DNA from: Hyparrhenia diplandra
Taxonomy: Eukaryota > Streptophyta > Magnoliopsida > Poales > Poaceae
Reading direction: 5' to 3'
Assembly: GCA_015847255.1 (NCBI GenBank)
Contig: JADLZK010009202.1
Span: forward strand, 540,428-604,427
DNA length: 64,000 bases
In this document: positions 11,933 to 23,695 of the stretch, piece after piece
Numbering within the stretch: the first letter of the stretch is position 1
Layout: each line of letters starts with the position of its first letter
The notes under the pieces: model-generated
Told to the model about the DNA's origin: nothing
Database searches by the model: none
Seen by the model: only the letters and a program-made list of their open reading frames with translations
Translations under genes and position numbers: made by a program

Positions 11933-13281
11933 GGGTAGTTTTGTGGTTGATGTACAGTTGTAGCTTTAGGTTTGTTTTTGCTTTGTGCATCATCTTGTAT
12001 CATATTGCATCCATCATGTATACTATTGCATTTTAAGCTTCTTGTTTATATTGATCACAATGAGATTATGCTCGATTTTAGTGTAACATTTTTATATGTT
12101 GGTGCTACGACTTGTGCTCTTTACGCTTAATTGATATATGTTATGAGCAAAGCTGTTTTTCATGTGAACTTGCTTAATAACGATGAATCTTGCAAAATGT
12201 TCACCATTGAGATAGTTCCTAGCATGTCTAAGTTGTTGAGATCCTTTGTGCTTATCATGTATGCTAGGTGACTATGTCTCATTTAATGAGTTATGCACTT
12301 GCTTAGATGACCACATGCTTTTAATTATTGAAATCTGAAATCTAAGCTAAGTGTATGGAAAAGATCGAGATGGGTCCATAAGCGTCCCACTTCATAGTTT
12401 GAGGCGCTTTTCATTGCACTCGAAATGAACTTGGACTATGTTGTGGTTGATCCGGATCATGTCTTAAGCTTCTTATTGCTCACATGCATAGGCTTGACAT
12501 GGTTGATTAGTAAGACTAACGGTTGTGGATAACCACTCGCACTCATGCTCGTCCAATGCTTGTAAATCGCCGCAACTCCGATAACTTGAAAATTTGACAA
12601 GTGTTGGCTCGTCTTTTTGCATGATGTATAAACTTTGCTTGGGGTAGTTCACTTGATATACATGTGTAGCACTTGGTAGATTTCCAGCTTACTTGTGCTA
12701 TGTGCTATTCTTTGTGGTGGACACCTTTTCTGAAATGCTTAAAACTGAATCAAAGTGCTTTTAAGCTATATTTCATATCTCTTGATCAGTTAGAGCATCG
12801 TATTAAGCACTTGACCTTGTTGCCATGACACTACTTAGAGCATCTTCTCATTTGGATTGCTATAAACTTGAAGCTCCCTCCTTGCATTTTCATGCATTTC
12901 ATAGCTTGATTAGTGCATTTGCCAACAAGGGGGAGAAAGATACAAAGACAGTGAGTGACTGCATTTTTCCGGGGAGTAGCACTTTGAGCTAGATGTGTTG
13001 AGCCTTTGCCTCTGTCTTGAGGGTCTAGTTTGTTTGTGTGTGAAAGTAATTGGTTTTGAGGCGTGCTAGTGGTGTTGAGCCTGTTTCTACCTCTTCTTGA
13101 GGGCTAGCGGTTGGTTTAGCTTGGTTGTGTCGAGCCTTTTGCCCATGTCTTTGGGAACCAAGTTTTTGCTCCATGTTTGCTATCCAGTGACTTTGTCTTA
13201 GCTTTTGTCTAGCTTGTGTTCACTTGGATGTGCTATTTTCTACCTTCTTCGTCTCGTGTTGAATGTCGACAATGCACTCAT
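11933..13281 (+). other. Copia post-pol region, non-coding
   Basis: About 1.35 kb between pol and the polypurine tract with no long open frame in any phase. SIRE-type elements often carry an env-like frame or long spacer here. I see no remnant that I would call env-like. Confidence 0.6.
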
Positions 13282-13282
13282 C

Positions 13283-13292
13283 AAGGGGGAGA
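13283..13292 (+). other. Polypurine tract of the copia element
   Basis: AAGGGGGAGA immediately before the 3' LTR, the plus-strand primer used in reverse transcription. Confidence 0.75.
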
Positions 13293-13293
13293 T

Positions 13294-15369
13294 TGCGAAC
13301 ACATGGTTGATTTAGGTCACATGTGTTTAGTTTTGTGATTGAGTGATTGTCACAAATCAACATTTTACTTCTATTTTCGTTTTATCTTTTATGCTTCGGC
13401 TATGTTCACCGGCACACGTGGAGTGTGTCAAAGATGTATCTCTTGGTTCGTGTTGTATAGGTGTGGAGCTCGGAGATGGTAGCCGACGGCGAGGTGAAGG
13501 AGCCAAGGAGGACGTCGGGCCGACGGACCGCGAAATGAAGGGACGGACGTGAGGCTTGGACCGAGGGACCGGATCGCCGGGTGGCTAGCCATGGTGGGTG
13601 ACATCCGGGACATCGGCGAATGCAAGAGGACGGGCGGGACCGTGTCAATCGGGTCAAGACGGGCGAGCGTGCAAGCGCAGCGGGGAGCTCGGATGACTTG
13701 GCGACTGGCGGTCAAGACGGCGATGACACGTGTCGAGGAGGTTTGGTGGTTTGCCCTCAAAACCACGGGCGGGTTTGGTGGTTTGGGCCTCAAAACCATC
13801 GCTGGCGCAGGTTTCGCGGGTTTGGGCCTCAAAACCCGGGATGTTCGGTGGACGGAAGGGACGACGCGTGGCGGCATCGGGAGGTTGCGTGGAAGCAAGG
13901 CTACCGATGAGGGCGCGGCGGCCGTCGATCAAATTATTCGAGTCGAGACTAAATTAGCCTTAGGGTTAGCGGTTCGGCTCATATGTATCCAGGGGTAGTT
14001 TGGGAAAAGAGGATTTGACTATATAGCAAGGGGCAGCCCTCTCATCCTCCTTTGCCTCTCTTATTTTCGTTTTTTAGTTATCCCCATTTTTAGGTTCTTG
14101 TTTAGAGGTCCAAAGAACATCAAATTCGTGGTTTTCATGCGGTGATTTTCGTTGGGAAAGGGGAGCCCCAAAGCTCCCTGTGCCCTCCGGGCTTTTGGAT
14201 CAATTCCTTCTCCTTTGCTGCGTTTTTCGTTGGAATTTTTTGGATCTCGTATAGGTTTCTGTGTTTCTGTTCGATGTGTTTCTGTGCAGGCCAGCAGTCT
14301 TGATCTTCAGCTCAGCAGGCAGACAAGACCCTGCTCGACACCCAGCAAGGGGACCTGCCATCGGGCAGGGCACCACCAGGCCGGCTCGACCAGTCACGCA
14401 CGGCCGCGGGCGGTGGCCAAGTCCAGGGCGGCCACCTGGCCAGCTCCACCGGCCACGCACGGCAGCGACTTGCCGAGCAGGGCAGGCACCAGGCCACGCA
14501 CAGCCGCGACCGTCTCAGGGGCAGGTGGTCTCCCTGCTGCTCGAGCGGCTTGCTCAGCTCTGGGCATGCGTCTCCAGCCGAGAAGCAGCAGAGCGGGTAG
14601 GCAGCAGCAGCTCCAAGACAGGTGCGTCGACCAACCCACCTCCAAGCTCGGTCTCTTCATCAACAAAGGCTCGATCTTTTCTGTGATGTGGAGTTGGCCT
14701 TCGAGCCATTCATTTGCTTCTTGTGCAGTTAGCTAGATTGAGTGAGTTTGTGCGAAATCCTAGCATCCGTTGATCTCAGCCTAGTTTCTTTTTCTCTGCG
14801 CCCGCAAGCTGTTTGTTGAAATGCATCAACAGTTTTTCTCAGTTTTTCTCGGTATTTTTGCAAGATGTGTTCTAGGCTCTAGTCTTGTATCTTATTGCTT
14901 TATTGCAGGCTGTCTAAGTCGTAGATTATTAGTTTTTGCAGTAGAGTTAATTTCTTGTCCTAGTTTTATTTATTTTCCTGTTAATTAAAAATCCGAAAGA
15001 TCAACTAAAATTTAGTTTTAGCTTTTCCTGCTTGCTCCCGTAATTCACTTCTAGCATTATTCTTTTTAGAGTATTTAATTACTTGCTTTTGCTTTGCATT
15101 ATCTCAGCTTGAGTGGATTTGCGTTGGATTTTCTTTTCTAGCTAATTATTCCGTGGTTTATTCATTTGAGCTCAATTTCGATCCGCCTGCATTTGCGTTC
15201 GATTCATTGAGTCTAACACGCGTTTGATATCTTGCTACCGTTAGCACGTGTATCACTCGTATCTTTGTGAGTCCGCTTTTGAGGTTGGGGTTGAGCCAAT
15301 GACCCAAAATTGAAAAGGAAAATCGGAGGCTCCCATTCACCCCCCTCTGGTCGCCGTTTTGGTCCTTCA
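13294..15369 (+). repeat. 3' LTR of the copia element
   Basis: 2076 bp, matching 3930-6016 from end to end, with the TATA-like motif at 14020-14025. The segments around 4990-5380 and 14340-14735 are almost identical, whereas the stretches 4150-4560 and 13500-13930 differ by many short indels in GC-rich words. Confidence 0.9.
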
Positions 15370-15541
15370 TATGTATGTATGTAAAATAGCATATACAAGA
15401 TTCATATATTATTTAATTTGTTCTGTTAGCATTCTCCTTAAAATGACGTGAACTTCATGGATTTTAGGCGTGACTCTGTTTTTGTATGTTTCAGAGAACC
15501 TTCATGCATTCGCAAATTTTAAGCAATTATAAATCTAAGAT

Positions 15542-15821
15542 TAGTTATTTTATGCTTTTAAGCATTATAAATCTTATAAATTGTATATATATCAGGTATT
15601 TGACGACGCTACATATTTGGATGGGCAAAATAATCCCGAGTTTGTTAAAGAAGCAAAACAAATCCTAAGGAAGTGTGATGGACTTCCCTTGCAATAGTTG
15701 TCATAGGTGGCTTCTTGGCAAACCGTCCAAAGACTATAGAAGAGTGGCGGCAATTGAATGAGAATATCAACGCAGAATTAGAGATGGCCAAGAAGCCACT
15801 CTAATTCTTGAGGGCTAACCA
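15542..15821. other. Centre (spacer) of the inverted NLR duplication
   Basis: About 280 bp without an inverted partner. It contains the end of the intron and the GLPLA exon of the left arm. The right arm therefore lacks this exon. The breakpoint on the right side lies near 15790-15822, where exon similarity ends and inverted intron begins. Confidence 0.7.
15596..15787 (+). pseudogene. NLR NB-ARC exon with GLPLA motif, left arm
   Basis: Preceded by a splice-acceptor-like TATATATATCAG and in phase with the exon ending at 2420. It encodes VFDDATYLDGQNNPEFVKEA, then KQILRKCDGLPL, then, after a one-base loss near 15685-15692, the GGFLANRPKTIEEWRQLNEN segment. This is the GLPLA/RNBS-C end of NB-ARC. 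The frameshift falls inside GLPLA. Similarity to the family stops after ELEMAK near 15787, where sequence of the other arm's intron side begins, so no ARC2, MHD motif or LRR exists in the window. Confidence 0.8.
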
Positions 15822-18132
15822 AATCTTAGATTTATAATTGCTTAAAATTTGGGAATGCATGAATGTTCGCTGTTACATACAAAAACAAAGTCAAGTCTAA
15901 AATCCATGAAGTTCATGTCATTTTAGGGAGAATGCTAAGAGAGAAAAATAATTAATATATGAATCTTGTATATGCTATTTATATGTGCACAAACATTTTC
16001 TTGATTAATTAGATTAATCAAACGATTAAAAGATATCAAACAATTTGCCATTTTCTATATGTAACAGAGCGGCATATATAGGCCATCTATCAATTATATG
16101 ATGTCTGGCCCATTTATACAATCTTTGAAATGCCATGTTATTTTACATATATATCAAAAAAAAAAAGAGACCATTTTCGATCATCAAACTATGAGCGTTG
16201 GTTTTGGCCAACAACCTCCACAATCATGGGCCATTGATCATCCAACTGTCAAAACCGTGACGTGGCATCTCTTTCTCCTCTCCACATGCACTCTCTTAGC
16301 GCCCGCTAGTCGTGCCTTCAGCAAATCCGACCTAGCTAACTACACCCATGAGTAGGCGCCCCATAAGTCTAGGTCTACAGGAGCCCACAACAAATCAATG
16401 TGTCGGACCTAACTCCATCAAAAAAAACATGTCTGATTAGTTAGGGTTTGTCCCACCTTATATATTGTACTCTCCCAGCATCAATTTTCCTAACAATCTC
16501 GCGTGTCACATATCACGCCCAACTTTTTCAAATCACAAAAACTCTGCGTGATCTCTGGAAGATGTTATCGAGGCCCTGAGTCTAATGCTCCATGTCACAC
16601 ACAAGCCGAGTCCAATGCTCCATGTCCTGCAACACATGACCTCTTCAAGATATTAATGGGCTCCATTGCCACCATGTCACCCCTAAGATTTTTTAGGCCT
16701 TTTGACCATGGGCTCTGATAGCACTACTTAGAGTGCGCATCACATCAGGCCTAGCTTGCGCATACTCACTAAGTAAGATATTCCTCATTCTTGCATAGGA
16801 GGGACGAGCTTCAGTCATCTTCTCAGAACCAGGTACACAGGAGCCTGCAACAAACCAAGACATCAGGTCTAACTCAATCCAAAAAGAATAGTCTGATAAG
16901 TAAGGGTTCCTCTTGCCTCACATGATATGCTCTCCCCACCAATCAATTTGTGATGTGGGAATAAACCTAAAATTTTTTATATATGTCGCTAGGCCTAGCA
17001 GTCATGCAAGATGCCACGCCCTCGCCTATCCATCATCCTAGCCTTCTTCCCTATACTATGTGGGCATCGATGCCCGTATGCATTAGAATACCACCATGCA
17101 TGTTCCATCCTTGTCATAGCCATAAGCTTAGCAATCCATATTGTGGCATTCATCTTCCATCCACCACCCTCCCGCATGCTTCCTTTTACTCTCTGTAATC
17201 ATGACTCACTCATATCTTGCTGCCAGCTTGCAAAGTGCACATCACTTGACGAGCGTCTAAGTTCCACCATGGCTGACCTATCTCACTCCGTGAGTGCACG
17301 CGATGTGCATTGAGTGCTATCGTGTGACCTCATCGATGTCTATCATTGCTATTTCACTCCCCATGCCCCACAGTGACCTCAAGTGCAACACAGTGGCCCT
17401 CCTCAACTACTTCTTTGAGCCTAGTCATTGCTGGAGTAGGGCCACCCTATCTATTCCAATCCCTGGCAGTGCACTACCACTTGGATTTTCCATGGGTGAC
17501 GACCTTCGTTCCTTCTCCATCGAACAAGCCTGTAGTGAGCTTAGACGCACCTCAGACATCATCCTCCATCCCTCTCTTTTTTTCACAAGACTCCACCCCT
17601 CTTTTGAGCTTGGCCGTGCCAAATTGGACCTATGCCCAATTGTGGACACCTAACATCAGTGTTATGCCAAAATGTGGTAGAGGGCGGTGCAAGGGAGTAC
17701 AAGTGCACACTAGCTAGAGTTGGTGCTAGGTCCATGGTGGGGATGGAAATGGTGTGCGCCATGTCCAAGCATGTAGATGGCACTCAAGGTTGCATAATGG
17801 GTGAGTCAAATGAGTGAGGTAACAAAAATTACATGAGAATTGTTGGAGAGGGCTAGATGACTGCAGTTCAAGAGGACATTGTGGGGAAGGGAGAAGGGGG
17901 GACATGAATATGACAAGTAGGCCCAACTACCATGTGTCTTTCACTAAGAAAATACCACCTTCAAAATAGCTAGATGGCTAGTTGTGAACAGTTTTGACAG
18001 TTGAATTGTATAAAAACTTTTGGGTTTCATGTTTCATGGCCCAAATTACTCTCTCAATGGTAAAAAACAGACTCTCCTAAACTCAATGCTATTTCAAATC
18101 AAACCAAGAAAATTGGAGGACATTTACATTAC
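15822..18132 (-). other. NLR intron, right arm
   Basis: Inverted counterpart of the left-arm intron, without the copia element. It carries an internal duplication: the stretch about 16365-16520 (ACAGGAGCCCACAACAAATC type) recurs, diverged, at about 16840-16975. Several short frames (16983-17198, 17294-17717) are shadows in this repetitive block. I recognise no gene. Confidence 0.55.
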
Positions 18133-18334
18133 CTTTTCACTCAAGAGGCAAATTGCATCATCTGGCTGAAGAACTTGAAGGTTGCGCACAAGTCCATCTT
18201 TTCCTGAGCAATGGTTGGCAATATTCTCTTTCCTAGTAGTCACAATGATTCAACTTGTCTTTGCCAATAGAGGTAATAACCTTGGTTTTATCATCCCCCA
18301 TTCTGACGTCTCAAAAAAATCATCTAGAACAATC
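18133..18334 (-). pseudogene. NLR NB-ARC exon, right arm, 3' part
   Basis: Minus strand. It starts at the Walker B aspartates (LDDF-like) and runs through the RNBS-B region (IIVTTRKENIANHCSG) to LLSEK, with a GTAATG donor at 18132-18127. It matches the left-arm exon codon by codon with several substitutions. Its 5' half lies beyond the gypsy A insertion, at 50764-51325. The 5-bp target duplication CAATC (18330-18334 and 50764-50768) falls inside codons just before LDD, so the nucleotide-binding site is cut in two. Confidence 0.85.
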
Positions 18335-18939
18335 TGTTGGAATAGCCCCGAACGTTGGCTATGCCGAACCGGAAAAACGCAAACGGGTAACACACACGAC
18401 CGAAGATAAACAAGCTCTTTTTATTAATTTTCCATCCAACCTTACAACGCCCTCCAGCGGGCTATTTATAGTCGACCGTATATCTTTACAGGACCAAATT
18501 ACCCCTCAACTACTCCGATGCTACCGGATATTCCTCGGCGGGGCACCTTGGTCCTTTCACGCCGGTCCTCCAACCACTCAGGGGGACCACCGACGGCGCC
18601 GGCCGGTCCCCGAGCCGAAAGGCCGAGTCCGGTTCGAGTCGGACAAGCCACCCATGCATAGACATAAGACAAACAACAAATCAAACCGTCTGCAGACCAC
18701 CTTGGTCGTTTCCCACCAGGAGAACCCTTCCTTGGCCTTCTCTTCCTCGTCCGGCTCACAAACCGGTAGAGAGCGAGCAGCCGGCTTCCATCGACCGAAG
18801 GTGCGGCCGGCCGCTTGCCGCACCCCCTCTTGTTACTCTTTCGTCTAACCTAGACCAAAAGGAGGATCGCCCCAGGCGGATCATACCAAACACCTCCCCC
18901 GCCAGAGGACCGAACCAAGGGGATGTTCCCCCCCCAGCG
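18335..18939 (-). repeat. 3' LTR of gypsy A (sense minus)
   Basis: 605 bp. Read on the minus strand it runs from a GC-rich U3 through TATAAATAG (about 18472-18464) and an AATAAAAAGAGC stretch to CCAACA at 18335. This is the orientation expected for the 3' LTR of a minus-strand element. Its inner boundary lacks the first about 24 bases seen in the other copy (TGTTGGAATTGAATTC...), so the polypurine-like TTCAGGGGCTAC abuts CGCTGGGG directly. Confidence 0.8.
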
Positions 18940-19451
18940 GTAGCCCCTGAAGCGTCAGTGATTCGATGCCGGCCCCAAATCGCCGAGGCTGGACCATCTG
19001 TTCGGTCAAAGAAACCCCTCGAAGGTGAAGGATTTCCCTTGGTCTCACGGTTAGCAACAAAAGTTTTTTTACTCGTCCCCGAGGCCTAACGGTCTTAATC
19101 GATTGGCAGCAACCGTCGCCGACGGCCCCCCTCTTTGGCCTCGGGGGCCGGCGTCGAAAGGCGCGAACCGTCGCGGCGGTTGCCCCTTTGCCATATAAAT
19201 AGCCCCCTCGTGCTCACGGGGAGAGGTACTCTTGATTTGTCGCCTCCGCTCCTCCCGTTTTCATTTGTCTCATTTGCGACACGCCCGGTTAGACGTGCCG
19301 GTTTCCTCGCCGCTTCCTTCGCCCGCCGTCGCGCAAGGTATTGGTTCTAAACTTCGGTCATGTTTGTTTTTTCTTCTTCTTCTTCTTGTTCTTTATTTTC
19401 GGCCTTTCTTTCTTTTTTGTTTTGCGCTTGCCCTAGGTGCGTTTTCCTTAG
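18940..19451 (+). promoter_or_regulatory. Promoter and 5' leader of the antisense ORF in gypsy A
   Basis: GC-rich sequence ending in a canonical TATAAAT at 19194-19200, 250 bp before the ORF start at 19452. A possible leader intron (donor GTATTGG at 19338, T-rich tract, acceptor CCCTAG at 19436) lies between. The position, just inside the 3' LTR and facing inward, matches the separate promoter expected for an antisense ORF in Tat-type elements. Transcription is inferred, not shown. Confidence 0.5.
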
Positions 19452-20179
19452 ATGTCGACTTCATCGTCTACTCCGAGCCCCATTTCGAGTAGCTCGAAAG
19501 GCCGGTGAACCACCAGGCCCCAAAAACGATGGGTCCGAAGCGTATTCATCGGCGATGATTCTTCCAATGATACGCGACTCTTGGTGGCGGCAGTCCTCTA
19601 CTAGCGGAATCGTTTGCGAAAAATCTAGCACCCGAAAGAGAGCATAGAGGCCCATCACCGCCGAGGCCACCGAAAGAAGCGGATCACCGATCATTATGTC
19701 GATTCGGACCGGGACCCGCGCTCCGGCCATCAAAAATACCCCCCGTCGTGGTTCGGGAGGCACGCGCCGGTGGCCAAAACGAGGGAATCGGCCGAAGGCG
19801 ACGTGATGGCGGATGCCGAGGAGGTCGCCGAGAGTACCGGCCGAACCTACACCGAAAGTGTTCGGGAAAACCTCTGCCAAGATGAAGAAGAAAACTTATT
19901 GGGCGGCCGCTCGTGGTTACCGAAAGCATGCTCGACTTAATTTGTGGAGAAGGGCTACATGGATGCCGCCACTTGGGGCGTATGCGGGCGCCGGGTCGCG
20001 AGACCACTCAGCCCAAACCGCATGAAGGTCTTGTCTTCGGGGACTTTTTCGTGGTCGGCCTTCGTTTCCATGTGTCGCCTTCATATACGAAGTCAAAGAA
20101 CGGTTTGATACTCAGTGCATCGCCTAACACCGAATTCCATTGCACGCATGGGCACATTCGTCATGGCCCTTAAGATGTT
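19452..20179 (+). pseudogene. Gypsy A antisense extra ORF, segment 1 (N-terminal)
   Basis: Starts MSTSSSTPSPISSSSK and then shifts frame repeatedly. Recognisable pieces include EGLVFGDFFVVGLRFHVSPS (about 20020-20080), similar to the conserved FKDFFxxGLRFP stretch of the grass family annotated as putative gypsy-type transposon protein (PF04195 type). The role of these proteins is unknown. They are not needed for the core LTR cycle and are found between pol and the 3' LTR in antisense. A CACTA element interrupts it at 20180. Confidence in the family is moderate because it rests on short motifs. Confidence 0.6.
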
Positions 20180-20460
20180 CACTACAAGAAATGTGACATT
20201 TTATGACAAAAATCCTTGTGACGCGGCGGCAAATATCGTCATATATTGTAACATACTATGACGATAAAACTAGTGTCGTCATAAATTCATGAGCCCTTCA
20301 ACTATTTATGACGATCGTGTTTTTGGTCACATAAAGATGCCGAAAGCATCGTCACAAAATATCGCCATGAGCAGCCAATCGATGGTTATGTTTTTGTGAC
20401 AATATGAAGTGTTTTTGTGACTGTTTTTTGGCGTCACTTGTTTGTTAATTCTAACATGAT
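20180..20460. repeat. Left subterminal repeats of CACTA-3
   Basis: Repeated, both-orientation copies of short words such as TATGACGA, TCGTCATA and TTTGTGAC. The right end (27250-27600) holds the same word class (ATATGTGACA, GTGACGC). These are candidate transposase-binding arrays. Confidence 0.7.
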
Positions 20461-21339
20461 GGTCCCAACGTCATTATTTGAAACCAAAGAGTGAAGAAGT
20501 CATTGAGCGGCCTTGGGCCAACCAAAGAAGGCGGCAGCGCGCCCACAAGCAACACAAAGTCGACCGGGCAAGACCACGCAAAGCCACGACCGGCTAGCCC
20601 AAATCCAGCGAAGGACCAAGCAGGAAGCAGCAGCCTATCTACGCACTGGGCCAAACCGAAGGCAAGAAGAGGCGATAAGGAGTCGACGGCCGGTCCATTT
20701 AAAATTGAAACACAACGAAGCCACTCCCTCCAAGCGCCGAGCGGGAAGCTAGCTAGCAAGCTAGCTAAGTTGTGTGAAATGCGGAGCATGAGTGTGTATA
20801 TATACATACACGTATATATATGTTGCATGCATTTCCTTTTTTTCTTCCTCTTTTCTTTCTTCAAACATTCTTCCAAGATCTTGATCCAAATATTTTTGCT
20901 ATCTTATCCAAAAAAATATGTAAATCCTCAAGACCATATTTGATAGCATTTCTCAAGCATTTTCCAAAGGAGTTTCTCATCGACCACGTGTCACTACCCC
21001 ATATGCATATGCGATTTGCAATTCAAAATAGTGGCTCTAGGTGAGTAAAGCGATTATGGTTTTCCCCTCTTTATATATGCGGTTATCGAACCTAAATCAC
21101 TCACACCCTCTATGGTGTCTTGAGTGTGAAACAAAAATGGCTCCTATCATTTTACCTTTGCCTTGAGCCCAACTTTATTTCTCTCTTCCTTCTTTTCATG
21201 TTGGAGCACAATTGGTATGTCATCATGACCATCACCATTATTGTCCACCATGCTCCATTCTCAAGTTGGATAATCCTATCTTATGTCATACACTCAAAGC
21301 ATAGGATTAGTCCACTAGTGGTTTCATCAATTATCAAAA
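20461..21339. other. CACTA-3 interior, no gene recognised
   Basis: A frame of 150 codons (plus 20491-20943) is open, but its composition is simple and two other frames overlap it. It ends in AT-rich sequence with TATATATACATACACG-type palindromes. No domain or splice-supported exon is apparent. Confidence 0.35.
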
Positions 21340-22960
21340 ACCAAACTCGTATTCATGACTTTTCGATCTAAAACCATCTAGAGTTTCAAAAACTAGCGGA
21401 GAGGTGCCATTTTTAAAAAATCCAAGGTTTGACTTGGGAGACTAGTGCTTTTTGAACTACACGTTAAGTAACACTTTCTCATGCAAAAATGACCTATATA
21501 TCAATTGTAAATCATGATGAGTTATGAACTTTTTGGTATTCATGACTTTTCAAATCTAGGCCATCTAGGGCTTCAAATCTCGTCAGAAGGTGTAAAAAAT
21601 TCAAATTTCAAAATTCGAAGTCAAAAATTCAAAAATGAAAAGTTGACCCTAATACCAAATGTAGATATTGAAGAGCTTAACAATAGTGGTATTCATGACT
21701 TTTTGAATTGAGACCGTCTAGGGCTTCGAAAAACTATAGTTTTAAAAAGTCAAAAGTTTTGACTTGGTCAAACCTTGGTCAAACGGACCTAATCGAAGCG
21801 ACCTAGCATCAAAAAATTTTGAATACAAGGGTGTTAGAACTCATCAAGATCTACACTTTTTTGTATAGGTCATTTTTCATTTAAGAAAGTGTTAGAAAAA
21901 CAGAGTCTTAGAATCATATATCTCATAGAGAGTTTTCGAAACTACGTGGGGAGACTTGTGCTTTTTGAACTACACGTTCGTAACACTTTCTCATATGCAA
22001 AAATAACCTATATATCAATTGTAGATCATGATGAGTTATGAACTTTTGGTATTCATGACTTTTCAAATCTAGGCCGTCTCGTGCTTCAAATCTCGTCGGA
22101 AGGTGTAAAAATTCAAATTTCAAAATACGAGGCGTTAAAAATTTGAAAAATGAAAAGTTGACCCTAATACCAACAAGTAGATCTTGAAGAGTTCTACAAA
22201 ACTCGTATTCATGACTTTTCGATCTAAAACAATCTAGAGTTTCAAAAACAATCTAGGGCCTCGAAAAACTCGTCAGGAGTCAGTAAAAATTCAAAATTCA
22301 AAATTCGAGGTGTCAAAACTTGAAATATGAAAAGTTGACTCTAATACCAAATGTATATTTTTGAAGAGCACTACAAAACACGTATTCATGACTTTTCGAG
22401 TTGAAACCATCTAGAGTTTCAAAAATCGCTCGAAGGTGCCATTTTTAAAATATCCAAAATTTGACTTGGTCAAACCTACATCAAACGGAGCACTAAATGA
22501 CCTCTATTTGAAAAAAACTTTTTGAATACAAGGGTGTTAGAACTCATCAAGATCTACACTCTCTATACAGGTCATTTTTGCATTTGACAAAGTGTTAGAA
22601 AACACTAGTCGCAAAACCATATATTTCACAAAGAGTTTATGAAACTTCGGTGGGAGACTAGTGATTTTAGAACTACACTTTCCGAACACTTTCGCACATA
22701 AAAATGACCTAAATAACAAATGTAAATCTCGATGAGTTATGAATTTTTGATACTCATGAGTTTTAAATTCAAGACCGCCTAGGGCCTCGAAAACTCGTCC
22801 GGAGTCAGTAAAAAATTCAAAATTCAAAATTTGAGGTGTCAAAACTTGAAATATGAAAAGTTGACTCTAATACCAAATATAGATCTTGAAGAGCTTAACA
22901 ATAATTCTATTCATGACTTTTCGATTTGAAATCATTTAGAGTTTCAAAAACTACTTTTAA
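21340..22960. repeat. Degenerate tandem array in CACTA-3
   Basis: The word TATTCATGACTTTTC recurs at about 21351, 21537, 21691, 22051, 22206, 22383, 22750 (variant) and 22912, giving a unit near 150-185 bp with some double-length gaps. Accompanying words such as AAAAGTTGACCCTAATACC, ACTACACGTT..CACTTTC and GTCAAACC repeat in the same order. Units differ by many substitutions and indels. No coding potential. Confidence 0.75.
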
Positions 22961-23695
22961 ATAATCTAAATAAGACTATAAGGGCACATATAAATATGTA
23001 AGGTCTTATATGTAATATTTCCATATGAGCTCCCTCCACCGTAATTCGCAGGTGTGCTGTGCCTTGCGTGCATCTCCCGCCGCATCCAAAGCCAAATTTT
23101 AAATGCGAAATGACAGCTTTGTGGGCGTACCTATACTTGGTAAGAAGAGGATCTTCCATCATTTCTCTAATCAATACCCCATCTGTGAGAAATTTCATCG
23201 TGGTCATACCCTCGAGAAACCAGGCAGGCATAAGAAGATAAATAGGACAAGTGACAAATTTGAGTACTTTGCTTTGGCACCCAAATTAGTTTAACATGTT
23301 TCATATTGCCGGATTGATATAAAGAAAAACTAGTATAAGGAGTAAAACTTGATTGTACCGGGTTTGTTTGATCTATGAATCGGATTGTATAACCAACTTC
23401 TTCTCCAAGCTTGACACCTGCTTCTTCAGCTACTCTTGATGCAACTATCTGTTCAATACTAAGATGAGTTCAAAAGGCAATAATAAGAAGCAAAAAGAGA
23501 AAGAGAAACATCATTATATCATAATAAGAATACTATATGACAAAATCACAACAATGTGTCAATGCGAAATGATAGCTTTGTCCATACATATTTTAGAACC
23601 TCTTCACATAGGCCAAGGGTAATATGATAATTGACCGCCGAACCCAAGTCAAATCAAACCCATCCATTTTCCGTGACCCCTCCCTCTTCACTTTA
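22961..23695. other. CACTA-3 interior, AT-rich, no gene recognised
   Basis: Moderately AT-rich sequence with short open frames on both strands (22944-23231 minus, 23059-23294 plus), none with a motif I know. The boundary with the PIF/Harbinger-like insertion is at 23695/23696. Confidence 0.35.

Larger units (their letters stand above)
3930..15369 (+). mobile_element. LTR retrotransposon, Ty1/copia, SIRE/Maximus (Opie/Ji)-like
   Basis: An 11.4 kb element with two long LTRs (2087 and 2076 bp) that begin TGCGAACAC and end CCTTCA. It has a tRNA-Met-type primer site, the domain order gag, protease, integrase, RT, RNase H that defines copia, and a polypurine tract before the 3' LTR. Flanking pentamers are CATGT (3925-3929) and TATGT (15370-15374), a target duplication with one mismatch. 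The long LTRs, the gag with two zinc knuckles (one of the CXXC...FCFRRKR kind) and a 1.3 kb region after pol point to the SIRE/Maximus lineage. The coding region has many stops and frameshifts, so it is not autonomous. It sits in the left-arm NLR intron. Confidence 0.9.
1943..15541 (+). repeat. Left arm of inverted NLR duplication (interrupted by the copia element)
   Basis: Sequence 1943-3929 plus 15370-15541 is the inverted counterpart of 15822-18334 plus 50769 to about 51015. The shared parts are the NB-ARC exon, its splice donor and the long intron with a common inserted block. The copia element 3930-15369 is present only in this arm, so it arrived after the duplication. Pairing begins at the CACTA-2 end on the outside and stops near TAAATCTAAGATT on the inside. 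Confidence 0.8.

Noticed and set aside
18335..18939. Left gypsy A LTR as an independent solo LTR
   Set aside because: It has a target duplication on only one side, and the partner CAATC is at 50764 next to the other LTR; inward it continues into gypsy A sequence.
20491..20943. 150-codon ORF in CACTA-3 as a transposase or captured gene
   Set aside because: No TNP2/TNPA motif, simple composition and overlapping frames.
21340..22960. Possible CRISPR-like array
   Set aside because: Units are long, degenerate and lack unique spacers of constant size; the context is a plant CACTA element.
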